Below are positions 9,479 to 18,433 of a stretch of DNA of 64,000 bases, piece by piece (the stretch's first letter is position 1; each line of letters starts with the position of its first letter). The DNA comes from Pseudorhodoplanes sp. (lineage in GTDB: Bacteria > Pseudomonadota > Alphaproteobacteria > Rhizobiales > Xanthobacteraceae). The position numbers and the translations under genes were made by a program. Location of the stretch: positions 123,547 to 187,546 of the forward strand of contig JALHOD010000006.1 of assembly GCA_022843165.1 (NCBI GenBank), given 5' to 3'. The notes below the pieces were generated by a model. That model was not told where the DNA came from. It saw only the letters and a list, made by a program, of their open reading frames with translations, and did not search any database.

Positions 9479-11464
9479 ATGAGTGCTTCGCGTAAGAGGC
9501 CGAAGGGCGCCTTTCGCCGTCCCTTCGGCCTTGTCATGTCCTGCGTCATCATGATGCCGACCTCGGTCGGGCATCAGGATCTCGCGGCGCTCATCGCGCG
9601 CCAGCCGGCGGTAGCCGAGCGCGGCCGCCAGCATATCCGCGCCACCGGTTTCGCCACCCTGCACACCGCGACCTTCAGCTTTCCGCGTCCGATCGGAACC
9701 CACATTCCCGATGCACCGGGCTATCAGCTGGCCAGCCTCGATCCGCGCGCGCTGGACGTGACCGGTTCCATCAACGGCCGCGATCCCTTTCCGGACCCGT
9801 TCGCGCCGCGCACGCCGCCGCCGGCGCCGCAATATGAATTTCCGGTGGTGAACCGCAGTCTGAAGGGCGATCTGCTCGCGCCGCGCGAGCGGCAGCCGGA
9901 TCCTGCCGCCCCGAGAACGAAGCCGGACAGGACGCGCGATCACGCCGCGCCGGTCCTCTCGGCGCCCGAGACGATTCCGGCCGTGTCCGTGCATGAGCCG
10001 TTTGCGATCCCGCAAGCCTATATCGCCGAAGCCGCCCGCATCCACGCGCGGCGCCTGTCGGCGGAGCGCGCGGCGCAGGCCGCGCAACGGCGCGCCGACG
10101 CCGAACTGCTCAGGGCCGGTGCGGCCGAGCCGTTTGCGATTTCGCAGGACGCGATCGTCGCGGCGCAACGGATCGCGGCGGAGCGCGAGACCGCCGATGC
10201 GCGCGAAGCCCGGATCGCCGCCGCCAGGACCGCCTTGCCGCAACCGGCGATGCCGGACCAGGGCGAACCGTTTGCGATCGCGGCGGAGATCGTCGCCGAC
10301 GCCGAGCGGGCTGCGGCGCTGCGCACCGAGCCATCGCCAGTGGCAGCCGTCCGTCCGCAGCCGGCGGCGAAGCCTGACATACCTGCCGTCGCCTATCCTG
10401 CCATCACCGCATGGGCGCAGCCCGCCGCCGAGCCGTTCGGCGTCGGCGAGGATATCGTCGCGGAATCCGAGCGTATCGCGAGCGCGCGCCTCGCGCCGGT
10501 CCCGCAACCGGCGACGGACACCGCGTCCGCCGAGCCCGAGGAGGACAGCGAAGCGGGCGAGGGCATCGCCGTGGTCGAGAACAACGAAATTCTCACCGAC
10601 GAGGAACCGCGCGACGCCGACAGCGTCGCCGCCGCTCCTGAGGACTCCGAGAATCCGGCGATGAAGATGGCGAAGCTGTATTTCGGCGCGGAAAGCTTCG
10701 GCCGCACCCATGGCGGCCTGGAAGCCTATGGACCGGGCGAAGCGCCGACGCCGCTCGCGCCGGGCAAAATCGATCCCGACATTAAATTGTCGGCGCTGAC
10801 ACCGCCGGCCGCCGAATCCGACGATGTGCCGCCCGCCAAGTTCCCCGGCAAGACGCCGCAGCCGAACGAGACGATCGCGCCCAAGGGCGAGGTCACCGGC
10901 GAAGGCAAGCGCCCGCGCACGCCGGCCGAGCGCCTCGGCCTGAGCGGGGCGTCACGCGCCAAGAACGAACGCTGCCTGGCCAACGCGATCTATTTCGAGT
11001 CGCGCGGCGAGGAGGAGCGGGGACAGAAGGCGGTGGCGCAGGTGGTGATGAACCGCGTGTTCTCGCCCTATTATCCCGAAAGCGTCTGCGGCGTGGTCTA
11101 CCAGAACGCGCACAAGCATCTCGCCTGCCAGTTCACCTTCGCCTGCGACAACGTCCGCGACACGGTGACCGAGCCGGAGGCCTGGGAAACGGCGAAACGC
11201 ATCGCGCGCGATACGCTGGACGGCAAGATCTGGCTGCCGGAAATCGGCAAGGCCACGCACTATCACGCGACTTACGTCAGTCCGTGGTGGAAGCGCACGA
11301 TGACCAAATACAAGACGCTCGGCATCCACATCTTCTATCGCCCGAAACGCTGGGGCGACGGTTCGGACGAGCCGACCTGGGATCCGGCGGAGGTGCAGGC
11401 GACGGGCTCGATCAAGGCGCCGGACAAGTCGCGCGCCGACGCCTTCGACAAGCCGAGGGGCTGA
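9479..11464 (+). CDS. Cell wall hydrolase, SleB/Hydrolase_2 family, with internal repeats
   Basis: A protein of 661 residues from ATG 9479, which has a GTGAG ribosome site; an ATG at 9416 would add 21 residues that do not look like a signal peptide. The N-terminus (RKRPKGAFRRPFGLVMSCVI) is a basic-plus-hydrophobic export or anchor signal. A long Ala/Pro/Glu-rich middle carries four copies of an EPFAI...IVAxAERIAA-type repeat beginning at bases 9995, 10127, 10265 and 10430. The C-terminal domain (NERCLANAIYFESRGEEERG, VAQVVMNRVFSPYYP, VCGVVYQN, CQFTFACD, THYHATYVSPWW) is the Hydrolase_2 fold of SleB-type lytic enzymes that cut peptidoglycan. It converges with nadC with no spacer. Confidence 0.9.
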   Translation: MSASRKRPKGAFRRPFGLVMSCVIMMPTSVGHQDLAALIARQPAVAERGRQHIRATGFATLHTATFSFPRPIGTHIPDAPGYQLASLDPRALDVTGSINGRDPFPDPFAPRTPPPAPQYEFPVVNRSLKGDLLAPRERQPDPAAPRTKPDRTRDHAAPVLSAPETIPAVSVHEPFAIPQAYIAEAARIHARRLSAERAAQAAQRRADAELLRAGAAEPFAISQDAIVAAQRIAAERETADAREARIAAARTALPQPAMPDQGEPFAIAAEIVADAERAAALRTEPSPVAAVRPQPAAKPDIPAVAYPAITAWAQPAAEPFGVGEDIVAESERIASARLAPVPQPATDTASAEPEEDSEAGEGIAVVENNEILTDEEPRDADSVAAAPEDSENPAMKMAKLYFGAESFGRTHGGLEAYGPGEAPTPLAPGKIDPDIKLSALTPPAAESDDVPPAKFPGKTPQPNETIAPKGEVTGEGKRPRTPAERLGLSGASRAKNERCLANAIYFESRGEEERGQKAVAQVVMNRVFSPYYPESVCGVVYQNAHKHLACQFTFACDNVRDTVTEPEAWETAKRIARDTLDGKIWLPEIGKATHYHATYVSPWWKRTMTKYKTLGIHIFYRPKRWGDGSDEPTWDPAEVQATGSIKAPDKSRADAFDKPRG

Positions 11465-12388
11465 CTACATCTCGATATCGAGGCCGATATCGAGATTGAT
11501 CGCCGAGTGCGTGAGCGCGCCGGAGGAAATGTAATCGACGCCGGTGGCGGCAATGGCGGCGGCATTCTCCAGCGTGATGCCGCCGGAGGCCTCGATCACC
11601 AGCTTGCCGGCGACCATGTCGACCGCCTTCTTCATCATCACGATGTCGAAATTGTCGATCAGCACCACGTCGGCGAGGCCGGCATTCAGCACCTCGCGCA
11701 ACTGGTCGAGCGTGTCGACTTCGATCTCGACCTTCACGAGATGGCCGGCGACCGCCTTCGCGCGTTCCAGAACCGGGCGGATGCCGCCCGCGACCGCGAT
11801 GTGATTGTCCTTGATCAGGATGGCGTCATCCAGCCCGAAGCGGTGATTGAAGCCGCCGCCGCAGCGCACGGCATATTTCTGCAGCGCGCGCAGGCCAGGC
11901 GTGGTCTTGCGGGTCTCCGTCACGCGCGTCCTGGTATGCGACACCTTGCCGACCAGTTCGGCGGTGGCGGTGGCGATGCCGGAGAGATGTCCGATGAAAT
12001 TCAGCGCCACGCGCTCGGCGGCAAGCACGGCGCGGGCATTGCCGGAGACCGTCATGAGCCTGGTCTTCGCCGTCACGGTCTGGCCGTCACGCGCCTGCGC
12101 GATGATCTCGATATCCGGCGACAGCTTGCGGAACACCGCTTCGACCAGCGGCAGGCCGGCAATGGTGCCGGCCTCGCGCGCGGCCACGACGGCGCGCGCC
12201 TGCGCGTCCTCCGGCACGGTGGCGATCGAGGTGATGTCGCCGGCGCGGCCGAGATCTTCGGCGAGCGCGCGCGTCACCGCCTCCTCGACCTCCAGCGGCG
12301 AGATGAATGCGTCCGGGCAATAGAGCGAGCCGGAGGCCTTCTCAGTGGTGGCGACCTTGTCGCGCAGACGCGTGAGCATCGCGGCCAT
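11465..12388 (-). CDS. nadC: Nicotinate-nucleotide pyrophosphorylase (carboxylating)
   Basis: This quinolinate phosphoribosyltransferase converts quinolinate + PRPP to nicotinate mononucleotide, the step after NadA in de novo NAD synthesis. It has 307 residues from ATG 12388; a second ATG at 12379 is possible. Family blocks are [79 protein letters not shown] and [20 protein letters not shown]. It begins 2 bases after the nadA stop, so the two are cotranscribed and probably translationally coupled. The nadA promoter operator should control it too. Confidence 0.97.
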   Translation of the reverse strand: MAAMLTRLRDKVATTEKASGSLYCPDAFISPLEVEEAVTRALAEDLGRAGDITSIATVPEDAQARAVVAAREAGTIAGLPLVEAVFRKLSPDIEIIAQARDGQTVTAKTRLMTVSGNARAVLAAERVALNFIGHLSGIATATAELVGKVSHTRTRVTETRKTTPGLRALQKYAVRCGGGFNHRFGLDDAILIKDNHIAVAGGIRPVLERAKAVAGHLVKVEIEVDTLDQLREVLNAGLADVVLIDNFDIVMMKKAVDMVAGKLVIEASGGITLENAAAIAATGVDYISSGALTHSAINLDIGLDIEM

Positions 12389-12390
12389 CC

Positions 12391-13497
12391 CTAGTTCCTG
12401 AGATTGATCATGCGTTCGACCGAGCGCCGCGCCTTCTCGGCCACGGTGGAGTCGATCACGACGTCTTCTTTCATGTAGACCAGGCTGTCGAGAATCTTCG
12501 GCAGCGTGATGCGCTTCATGTGCGGGCACAGGTTGCACGGGCGCACGAACTGCACGTCCGGCAGCTCCGCCTGCACATTGTCGGCCATCGAGCATTCGGT
12601 GACCATAACGACGCGCTTGGGCCGCTCGCGCCGTACCCAGTCGATCATGTGCGCGGTCGAGCCGGTGAAATCCGACTCGGCGATCACGTCGGGCGGGCAT
12701 TCCGGATGCGCGATGATCTTCAGGTTCGGATCGCTGTCGCGATAGATCCGCAATTCGTCGCCGGTGAAACGCTCATGCACCTCGCACGAGCCTTTCCAGG
12801 CGATGATCTTCACCTTGCTCTGCGAGGCGATGTATTTCGCCAGATACTGATCGGGCAGGAAGATCACGGTATCGGAACCGAGGCTCTCCACCACCTGCAG
12901 CGCGTTCGACGATGTGCAGCAGATATCGACCTCCGCCTTCACGTCGGCGGAGGTGTTGACATAGGCCACGACCGGCACGCCCGGATAACGCGCGCGCAGG
13001 AGCCGCACGTCGGCGCCGGTAATGGCTTCGGCGAGCGAGCAGCCGGCGCGGCTGTCGGGGATCAGCACGGTCTTGTCGGGATTCAGAATCTTGGCGGTCT
13101 CGGCCATGAAGTGCACGCCGCATTGCACGATGATGTCGGCCTTTACCCTGGTGGCCTCGCGCGCGAGCTGCAGCGAGTCGCCGACGATGTCGGCGACGCA
13201 ATTGTAGATTTCCGGCGTCTGGTAATTATGCGCCAGGATGACGGCGTTGCGGGTGCGCTTGAGCTCGTTGATCGCCTTCACATAGGGCGCAAAGACCGGC
13301 CATTCGACCGCCGGGATGACGCCCTTGATGCGCTCGTAGAGATGCGCGGTCTCGGCGGCGACCTGCTCGTTCCAGTCCAGCGCCGGCATCGGCACGATGC
13401 CATGCTTGCGCGCGGCCGCGGTCGATCCGGCAGGCGCCGGGATCGCGGTGGAGGGGACCCGGCTGGTAACCGGGCTTTCGATGGCAAGGATCGGCAT
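12391..13497 (-). CDS. nadA: Quinolinate synthase
   Basis: A [4Fe-4S] enzyme that condenses iminoaspartate with dihydroxyacetone phosphate to quinolinate. It has 368 residues from ATG 13497, chosen because GGAGG lies 5-9 bases upstream. The three cluster cysteines are visible in [21 protein letters not shown] and [10 protein letters not shown]. Other blocks are [29 protein letters not shown] and [18 protein letters not shown]. The first ~45 residues are a variable extension. nadB is not next to it, so the iminoaspartate source is encoded elsewhere. Expression is likely repressed by NadQ (gene at 18434-19411) through the 13511-13537 palindrome. Confidence 0.97.
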   Translation of the reverse strand: MPILAIESPVTSRVPSTAIPAPAGSTAAARKHGIVPMPALDWNEQVAAETAHLYERIKGVIPAVEWPVFAPYVKAINELKRTRNAVILAHNYQTPEIYNCVADIVGDSLQLAREATRVKADIIVQCGVHFMAETAKILNPDKTVLIPDSRAGCSLAEAITGADVRLLRARYPGVPVVAYVNTSADVKAEVDICCTSSNALQVVESLGSDTVIFLPDQYLAKYIASQSKVKIIAWKGSCEVHERFTGDELRIYRDSDPNLKIIAHPECPPDVIAESDFTGSTAHMIDWVRRERPKRVVMVTECSMADNVQAELPDVQFVRPCNLCPHMKRITLPKILDSLVYMKEDVVIDSTVAEKARRSVERMINLRN

Positions 13498-13510
13498 GGT
13501 CGCCTCCAAG

Positions 13511-13537
13511 CATATATACTCAACTTGAGCATATATG
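13511..13537. promoter_or_regulatory. 27-bp palindromic operator upstream of nadA, candidate NadQ site
   Basis: Two 13-base arms around a central C match at 12 of 13 positions (left CATATATACTCAA; the right arm read on the other strand gives CATATATGCTCAA). It lies 13 bases before the nadA start codon and overlaps the -10 region, the position expected for a repressor. A NadQ-family regulator gene lies 5 kb away. NadQ control of NAD genes in alphaproteobacteria is established; assignment of this particular site to it is inference. Confidence 0.75.
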
Positions 13538-13559
13538 GGTACTAAAAGAACCGGCACAA
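13530..13559 (-). promoter_or_regulatory. Candidate nadA promoter
   Basis: On the minus strand TTGTGC (13559-13554) is separated by 18 bases from TATATG (13535-13530), resembling sigma-70 -35 and -10 elements. The -10 hexamer lies inside the palindrome, so a bound regulator would block polymerase. Confidence 0.5.
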
Positions 13560-13840
13560 GAGAGCCGGGTACGAATGCCCGTCGGCGAGGACGATCTAAT
13601 TATCCTCAAAGCGAGCAAAAGATTTATAGCACTTTCCCGATCCTCCGCCTAGTCCCTGCAGGCGCGTAGCCATGTCGCAGACGGATTGGAGCCATCACCA
13701 AGTTTCGTTTTGGGGCCCGCCTGCAACCACCTAATCTCCACGCCGCCCGCACCAGCCGCCACCGGATTCGTCCGATGTCGGCCAGACCAGAAACCGGGAT
13801 CGCGGAGATTTTGGATGTGCCGGACTTGCCGGAGACTTTC

Positions 13841-15082
13841 ATGACGGTTTCGTCCGCGCCCAGCCGCCCTGCGACATGGCGCACGCCGCTTGTCGTCGTC
13901 ATCTGCGGCTGCGCGATCGCGATGTTTGCGTTCGGCCCGCGCTCCTCGCTCGGCCAGTTCCTGACGCCGATGTCGCTGACCTATGGCTGGGGGCGCGAGG
14001 TGTTTTCGCTCGCGCTGGCGATCCAGAATTTGCTGTGGGGCGTCGGCCAGCCCTTTGCGGGCGCGATCGCCGACCGCTTCGGCACCATCCGCGTCTTGTG
14101 CGGCGGCGCGCTTTTGTATGCCGCCGGCCTCGCGCTGATGGCGTATTCCGACACGCCCGGTGTGCTGCATCTGTCGGCCGGCGTGCTGATCGGTTTTGGG
14201 CTGTCGGGCTGCTCGTTCAATCTGGTGATCGGCGCCTTCGGCAAGCTGGTGCCCGAGCACATGCGCGGTCTCGCCTTCGGCGCCGGCACGGCGGCGGGCT
14301 CGTTTGGGCAATTCCTGTTCTCGCCGCTGGCGCGCGCGCTGATCGACCAGTTCAGCTGGCAGGCGGCGCTGTTGATCTTCGCCGCGCTCATGCTGCTGAT
14401 CCTGCCGCTGTCGCTGGCCCTGCGCACGCCGCGCAACGACGCCAAGGGCCCGCCCGGCAGCGTCGCGCCGCAATCGCTGACCCAGGCGCTGTCGGAAGCC
14501 TTTGGCCATCGCAGTTATGTGCTGCTGGTGCTCGGCTTCTTCACCTGCGGTTTCCAACTCGCCTTCGTCACCGTGCATCTGCCCGCCTTTCTGGTCGATC
14601 GCGGCCTGTCGGCGGAGGTCGGCGCCTGGACCATCGGCGTCATCGGGTTGTTCAACATCGTCGGCTCGCTGTCGTCCGGCTGGCTGATGAGCCGCATGCC
14701 GAAGCGCTACATCCTTTCGATCATCTATTTCCTGCGCGCGGTCTCGATCGTCGTCTTCATCACGCTGCCAATGTCGCCGATGTCGGCGCTGATCTTCGGC
14801 GCGGTGACCGGCCTGCTCTGGCTCTCCACCGTGCCGCCGACCTCGGGCCTGGTGGCGGTGATGTTCGGTACGCGCTGGCTCGCCATGCTGTTCGGTTTTG
14901 CCTTCTTCAGCCATCAGGTCGGCGGGTTCCTCGGCGTGCTGATCGGCGGCATCGCGTTCGAAGCCACCGGCTCCTACGATCTGGTGTGGTGGCTGTCGGT
15001 GTTCTTCGGCGTCGCCTCGGCGGTGATCAACCTGCCGATCGTCGAGAAGCCGGTCGTGCGCCCCGCGCTCAATCCCGCCTGA
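13841..15082 (+). CDS. MFS transporter, first of a tandem pair
   Basis: A 12-helix major facilitator superfamily permease of 413 residues, with start 13841 chosen for the GGAG motif 6 bases upstream. Typical features are the loop 2-3 motif [15 protein letters not shown] (MFS motif A, GxxxDRxG), paired helices rich in Gly/Ala, and a central cytoplasmic loop around 195-215. The C-terminal half includes [18 protein letters not shown] and [18 protein letters not shown]. It resembles monocarboxylate or oxalate/formate-type (MCT/OFA-like) permeases in general layout, but the substrate cannot be read. It is followed 14 bases later by a close paralogue and then an AcuI-like gene. Confidence 0.92.
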   Translation: MTVSSAPSRPATWRTPLVVVICGCAIAMFAFGPRSSLGQFLTPMSLTYGWGREVFSLALAIQNLLWGVGQPFAGAIADRFGTIRVLCGGALLYAAGLALMAYSDTPGVLHLSAGVLIGFGLSGCSFNLVIGAFGKLVPEHMRGLAFGAGTAAGSFGQFLFSPLARALIDQFSWQAALLIFAALMLLILPLSLALRTPRNDAKGPPGSVAPQSLTQALSEAFGHRSYVLLVLGFFTCGFQLAFVTVHLPAFLVDRGLSAEVGAWTIGVIGLFNIVGSLSSGWLMSRMPKRYILSIIYFLRAVSIVVFITLPMSPMSALIFGAVTGLLWLSTVPPTSGLVAVMFGTRWLAMLFGFAFFSHQVGGFLGVLIGGIAFEATGSYDLVWWLSVFFGVASAVINLPIVEKPVVRPALNPA

Positions 15083-15096
15083 CACCAGAGGACCTC

Positions 15097-16335
15097 GTGA
15101 CCTCCGTTCCGTCCCAGATTCGCGCGCCCGGATGGCGCACGCCGCTGGTGATCATGGTCTGCGGCTGCCTGATCGCCGTGATCGGGTTCGGGCCGCGCGC
15201 GACGCTCGGACTGTTCCTCACGCCGATGACGGCGGAGAATGGCTGGAGCCGCGACGTGTTCGCGCTGGCGCTGGCGACGCAGATGCTGCTCTGGGGCGCG
15301 GGACAGCCTTTTGTCGGCGCCATTGCCGACCGGTTCGGGCCGGTGCTGGTGATGTGGCTGGGCGCGGTTCTCTATGCCGCCGGGCTCGCCTGGATGGCAT
15401 TCGCGACCTCGGCGGGCGAACTGTTCCTGTCGGCCGGCGTGCTGATCGGGTTCGGGCTCGCGGGCACCTCCTTCACGGTCGTGATCGGCGCGTTCGGCAA
15501 GCTGCTGCCGCCGCAATGGCGTTCGATGTCGTTCGGCGCCGGCACGGCGGCAGGTTCCTTCGGACAATTCCTGTTCTCGCCGCTCGCGGTCGGACTCACG
15601 CAGGGCGCCGGCTGGCAGGGCGCGCTTGTGCTCTTTGCGCTGGTGGTGCTGCTGATCATGCCGCTGTCGCTCGCGCTGGCGCGTCCGCGCGATGCGGTTG
15701 CGCCGGTGCAGGCCACGGCGCCGCAATCGGTGCGTCACGCCTTGGGCGAAGCGTTCGGTCACGGCAGCTATCTGCTGCTGGTGCTGGGCTATTTCACCTG
15801 CGGCTTCCAGGTGTTCTTCATCGCCGTGCATCTGCCCGCCTATCTCGTGGACCGCGGCCTGTCGGCGGATATCGGCGCCTGGGCGATCGGCATCATCGGG
15901 CTGTTCAACATCATCGGTTCGCTCGGCGCCGGATATCTCGGCGACAAGATGCCCAAGCGCTATCTGCTGGCGATCATCTATTTGCTGCGCTCGCTCGCGA
16001 TCCTGGTGTTCATCAACCTGCCGGCATCGCCGGCGCTGGCGCTGACATTCGCGGCGATCATCGGGCTGCTCTGGCTGTCCACCGTGCCGCCGACGCAGGG
16101 GCTGGTGGCGGTGATGTTCGGCACGCGCTGGCTGACCATGCTGGCGGGGTTTGCCTTTTTCAGCCATCAGGTGGGCGGCTTCCTCGGCGTCTGGCTCGGC
16201 GGGGTGATCTACGAGCGCACCGGCGCCTATGATGCGATCTGGTATTTCGCCATACTGCTTGGCATTCTCTCGGCGCTGATCAATCTGCCGATTGTCGAGA
16301 AGCCGGTGGAGCGTCCGGCCGCCGCGGCGGCGTAG
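15097..16335 (+). CDS. MFS transporter, second of a tandem pair
   Basis: A 412-residue MFS permease starting at GTG 15097, with an AGAGG ribosome site 5 bases upstream. By eye it is about two-thirds identical to the preceding protein over its whole length (shared PATW/PGWRTPL start, [34 protein letters not shown]), so the pair arose by tandem duplication. Differences are spread evenly, suggesting both copies are under selection. The spacing of 14 bases to gene 1 and 35 to the AcuI-like gene suggests a three-gene operon. Confidence 0.92.
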   Translation: MTSVPSQIRAPGWRTPLVIMVCGCLIAVIGFGPRATLGLFLTPMTAENGWSRDVFALALATQMLLWGAGQPFVGAIADRFGPVLVMWLGAVLYAAGLAWMAFATSAGELFLSAGVLIGFGLAGTSFTVVIGAFGKLLPPQWRSMSFGAGTAAGSFGQFLFSPLAVGLTQGAGWQGALVLFALVVLLIMPLSLALARPRDAVAPVQATAPQSVRHALGEAFGHGSYLLLVLGYFTCGFQVFFIAVHLPAYLVDRGLSADIGAWAIGIIGLFNIIGSLGAGYLGDKMPKRYLLAIIYLLRSLAILVFINLPASPALALTFAAIIGLLWLSTVPPTQGLVAVMFGTRWLTMLAGFAFFSHQVGGFLGVWLGGVIYERTGAYDAIWYFAILLGILSALINLPIVEKPVERPAAAAA

Positions 16336-16370
16336 CGTTTCACGCCGGCCCAAACAGGGGACGCAAAGCC

Positions 16371-17357
16371 GTGGCGAGTTTCAAAGCGATCGTGATCGAG
16401 AAGGGCGAGGGCGGACAGGCCGTCGCGCTCAAGGATTTCGACGAAGCGGGCCTGATGGACGGCGACGTCACCGTGCGTCCGGACTATTCGACCATCAACT
16501 ACAAGGACGGTCTCGCCATCACCGGCCAGGCGCCGGTGGTGCGCCGCTTTCCGATGATCGCGGGCGTCGATTTCGCCGGCACGGTGGAGGCGTCCTTGCA
16601 TCCCGACTGGACAGCCGGCGACAAGGTGATCTGCAACGGCTGGGGTCTCGGCGAGACGCATCTGGGCGCCTACGCGCAAAAGGCGCGGGTGAAGGGCGAC
16701 TGGCTGGTGCGGCTGCCCGCCGGCATGTCCACGCGCGAAGCGATGGCCATCGGCACCGCCGGCTACACCGCCATGCTGTCGGTGATGGCGCTGGAACACG
16801 CCGGCATCGCGCCCGAGCGCGGACCGGTGATCGTGACGGGAGCCGCCGGCGGCGTCGGATCGGTCGCGGTCGCGCTGCTGTCGAAGCTCGGCTACACGGT
16901 CACCGCCTCGACCGGACGGATGCACGAGGCCGATTACCTGAAGGGTCTCGGGGCGGCAGAGGTGATCGACCGCAGCGAACTCGCCGGGCCGGTGAAGCCG
17001 CTGGCCAAGGAGCGCTGGGCCGGGGGAATCGATTCGGTCGGCTCGACCACGCTCGCCAATGTGCTCTCGATGACGAAATATGGCGGGGCGGTCGCGGCCT
17101 GTGGATTGGCCGGCGGTATGGACCTGCCGACCAGCGTGGCCCCGTTTATTTTGCGGGGGGTGTCGCTTTTGGGCATCGATTCCGTGATGGCCCCGCTGGC
17201 CAGGCGCCGCGAGGCCTGGAAACGGCTGGAAAACGGGCTCGATCGGGCAAAACTGGCCGCCATGACCACCGAAATCCCGCTCTCCGCGGTGATCGGAACC
17301 GCGCCCGGGATCCTGGCCGGAGGTGTCCGGGGGCGGATCGTGGTCAATATCGGGTAA
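16371..17357 (+). CDS. acuI: Quinone oxidoreductase-like MDR protein, AcuI family
   Basis: An NADPH-dependent medium-chain reductase of 328 residues starting at GTG. AcuI proteins reduce acryloyl-CoA to propionyl-CoA in 3-hydroxypropionate or acrylate metabolism. Diagnostic features are [45 protein letters not shown], the Rossmann motif [16 protein letters not shown] and the C-terminal [11 protein letters not shown]. The zinc ligands of alcohol dehydrogenases are missing, as expected for this clade. A GGGGA ribosome site lies upstream. Its position after two carboxylate-like MFS genes would suit import and reduction of a short carboxylic acid (inference). Confidence 0.85.
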   Translation: MASFKAIVIEKGEGGQAVALKDFDEAGLMDGDVTVRPDYSTINYKDGLAITGQAPVVRRFPMIAGVDFAGTVEASLHPDWTAGDKVICNGWGLGETHLGAYAQKARVKGDWLVRLPAGMSTREAMAIGTAGYTAMLSVMALEHAGIAPERGPVIVTGAAGGVGSVAVALLSKLGYTVTASTGRMHEADYLKGLGAAEVIDRSELAGPVKPLAKERWAGGIDSVGSTTLANVLSMTKYGGAVAACGLAGGMDLPTSVAPFILRGVSLLGIDSVMAPLARRREAWKRLENGLDRAKLAAMTTEIPLSAVIGTAPGILAGGVRGRIVVNIG

Positions 17358-17451
17358 AGCCGTTCAGGATTTAGCTACGAAGGTGGATCATATTCACCCT
17401 CCGTTATGGTAAGAGGCCAGTTAACAGCCTCGTAGCAAGTGGGGTCGAGAG

Positions 17452-17898
17452 ATGTTGCGTTTCGGAGCACTGGTTGTCGGTCTGCTCGCCGCGTTCCCGG
17501 CGATGGGCCAGGAAATGAAGGCCGAGGAAGCCCGCCGCTTCGTGGTCGGCAAGCTGTTCACCTACAACTGCTTTGAAGGCACCAAGGGGACAGGCCGCAT
17601 CAATCACGACGGCTCGGTCGCCGGCACCATCCAGTTCCAGGGTTCCGGACCGGTCCGCTACGCCGTGCTGCCCGCCAATACGTTGCGCGCCAAGGGCGAG
17701 CAGGTCTGCGCCTCGGTCAAGGGCCTGCCGTTCGAGCCCTGCTTCAATCTGCAGAAGACCAGCCAGGAGAGCTTCCGCGGCTCGGTAAACGGCATGGGCT
17801 TCGCGGCTTGCGAGTTCAGGCGCCGCGGCGGCCGTGCGGAATTCGCCAATGCCGTGGCGAAGCCTTATCAGGCGGCGTCCGCCCAGCCGGATCGCTGA
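17452..17898 (+). CDS. Small secreted protein, unknown function
   Basis: A protein of 148 residues with a signal peptide (MLRFGALVVGLLAAFPAMGQ, likely cleaved after Ala or Gly 19-20). The mature part has four cysteines (YNCFEG, EQVCASVKG, EPCFNL, AACEFRR), which suggests two disulfide bonds in the periplasm. A middle section GRINHDGSVAGTIQFQGSGP looks like beta strands. It ends in a Ser/Ala/Gln tail. No family is recognised; it resembles the many short hypothetical exported proteins of Bradyrhizobium-like bacteria. It converges with the thioesterase gene. Confidence 0.75.
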   Translation: MLRFGALVVGLLAAFPAMGQEMKAEEARRFVVGKLFTYNCFEGTKGTGRINHDGSVAGTIQFQGSGPVRYAVLPANTLRAKGEQVCASVKGLPFEPCFNLQKTSQESFRGSVNGMGFAACEFRRRGGRAEFANAVAKPYQAASAQPDR

Positions 17899-17920
17899 CG
17901 CCTCTTTTCAGGATATTGCT

Positions 17921-18403
17921 CTAGCCCTTCGCCGGAAAAATCATGCACGTCGTCGTGGCGTGCGCGTAGATCTTGCCGTTGCGGTCCTTGATGTCGCCTT
18001 CGGCGGTGCCGACCGTGCGACCGCGATGCAGGATGCGGCCCTCGGCGGCGATCAATCCCGTGTCCTTCGTCAGCGGGCGCACCAGGTTCACCTTCATCTC
18101 CAGCGTCGTGTAGGTCTCGCCTTTGGCGAGCGTCGAATGCACCGCGCAGCCAAGCGCGGAGTCGAGTAGCGTCATGGCGAAACCGCCATGCACGCTGCCG
18201 ATCGGATTGTAATGCCGGAATTGCGGCTCGCCCTCGAACACCACGCGGCCCAGATCCGCCTGCGCGAGACGGAAGCCGAGCGTCTCGGCGATCGGCGGCG
18301 GCGGCAATGTTCCCTCGATCAATGCGCGCAGGAACGCCAGGCCGTCATAGGACAGCAGAGTCTGCGCGGAGACGACATCGGGTGGTCCGGCCTTGGCATC
18401 CAT
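17921..18403 (-). CDS. PaaI-family hotdog thioesterase
   Basis: A cytoplasmic acyl-CoA thioesterase of 160 residues with the hotdog fold. The motif RHYNPIGSVHGGFAMTLLDSALG contains the family's HGG with the nearby catalytic Asp, followed by TTLEMKVNLVRPLTKDTG and the closing strands GRTVGTAEGDIKDRNGKIYAHATTTCMI. Substrates are probably aromatic or medium-chain acyl-CoAs, by family. It is the last gene of the ygfZ-tag-HD-phosphatase-nadQ group, 30 bases behind nadQ. A link to NAD is not evident. Confidence 0.9.
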   Translation of the reverse strand: MDAKAGPPDVVSAQTLLSYDGLAFLRALIEGTLPPPPIAETLGFRLAQADLGRVVFEGEPQFRHYNPIGSVHGGFAMTLLDSALGCAVHSTLAKGETYTTLEMKVNLVRPLTKDTGLIAAEGRILHRGRTVGTAEGDIKDRNGKIYAHATTTCMIFPAKG

Positions 18404-18433
18404 GCGCTGTCTCCCCGGCTTTGATCGTTCACA

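Noticed and set aside
11465..11500. Repeated ATATCGAG palindromes at the end of nadC
   Set aside because: They are explained by the repetitive C-terminal codons (LDIGLDIEM) and are too short to be a terminator.
11465..12700. A longer nadC frame extending into nadA
   Set aside because: The upstream 104 codons overlap nadA out of frame and do not resemble NadC. The family start is at 12388.
13876..16335. An 819-codon frame joining the region of both MFS genes
   Set aside because: Only the part after 15097 encodes transporter sequence. The earlier part is the wrong frame of the first MFS gene and is Arg/Ala-rich noise.
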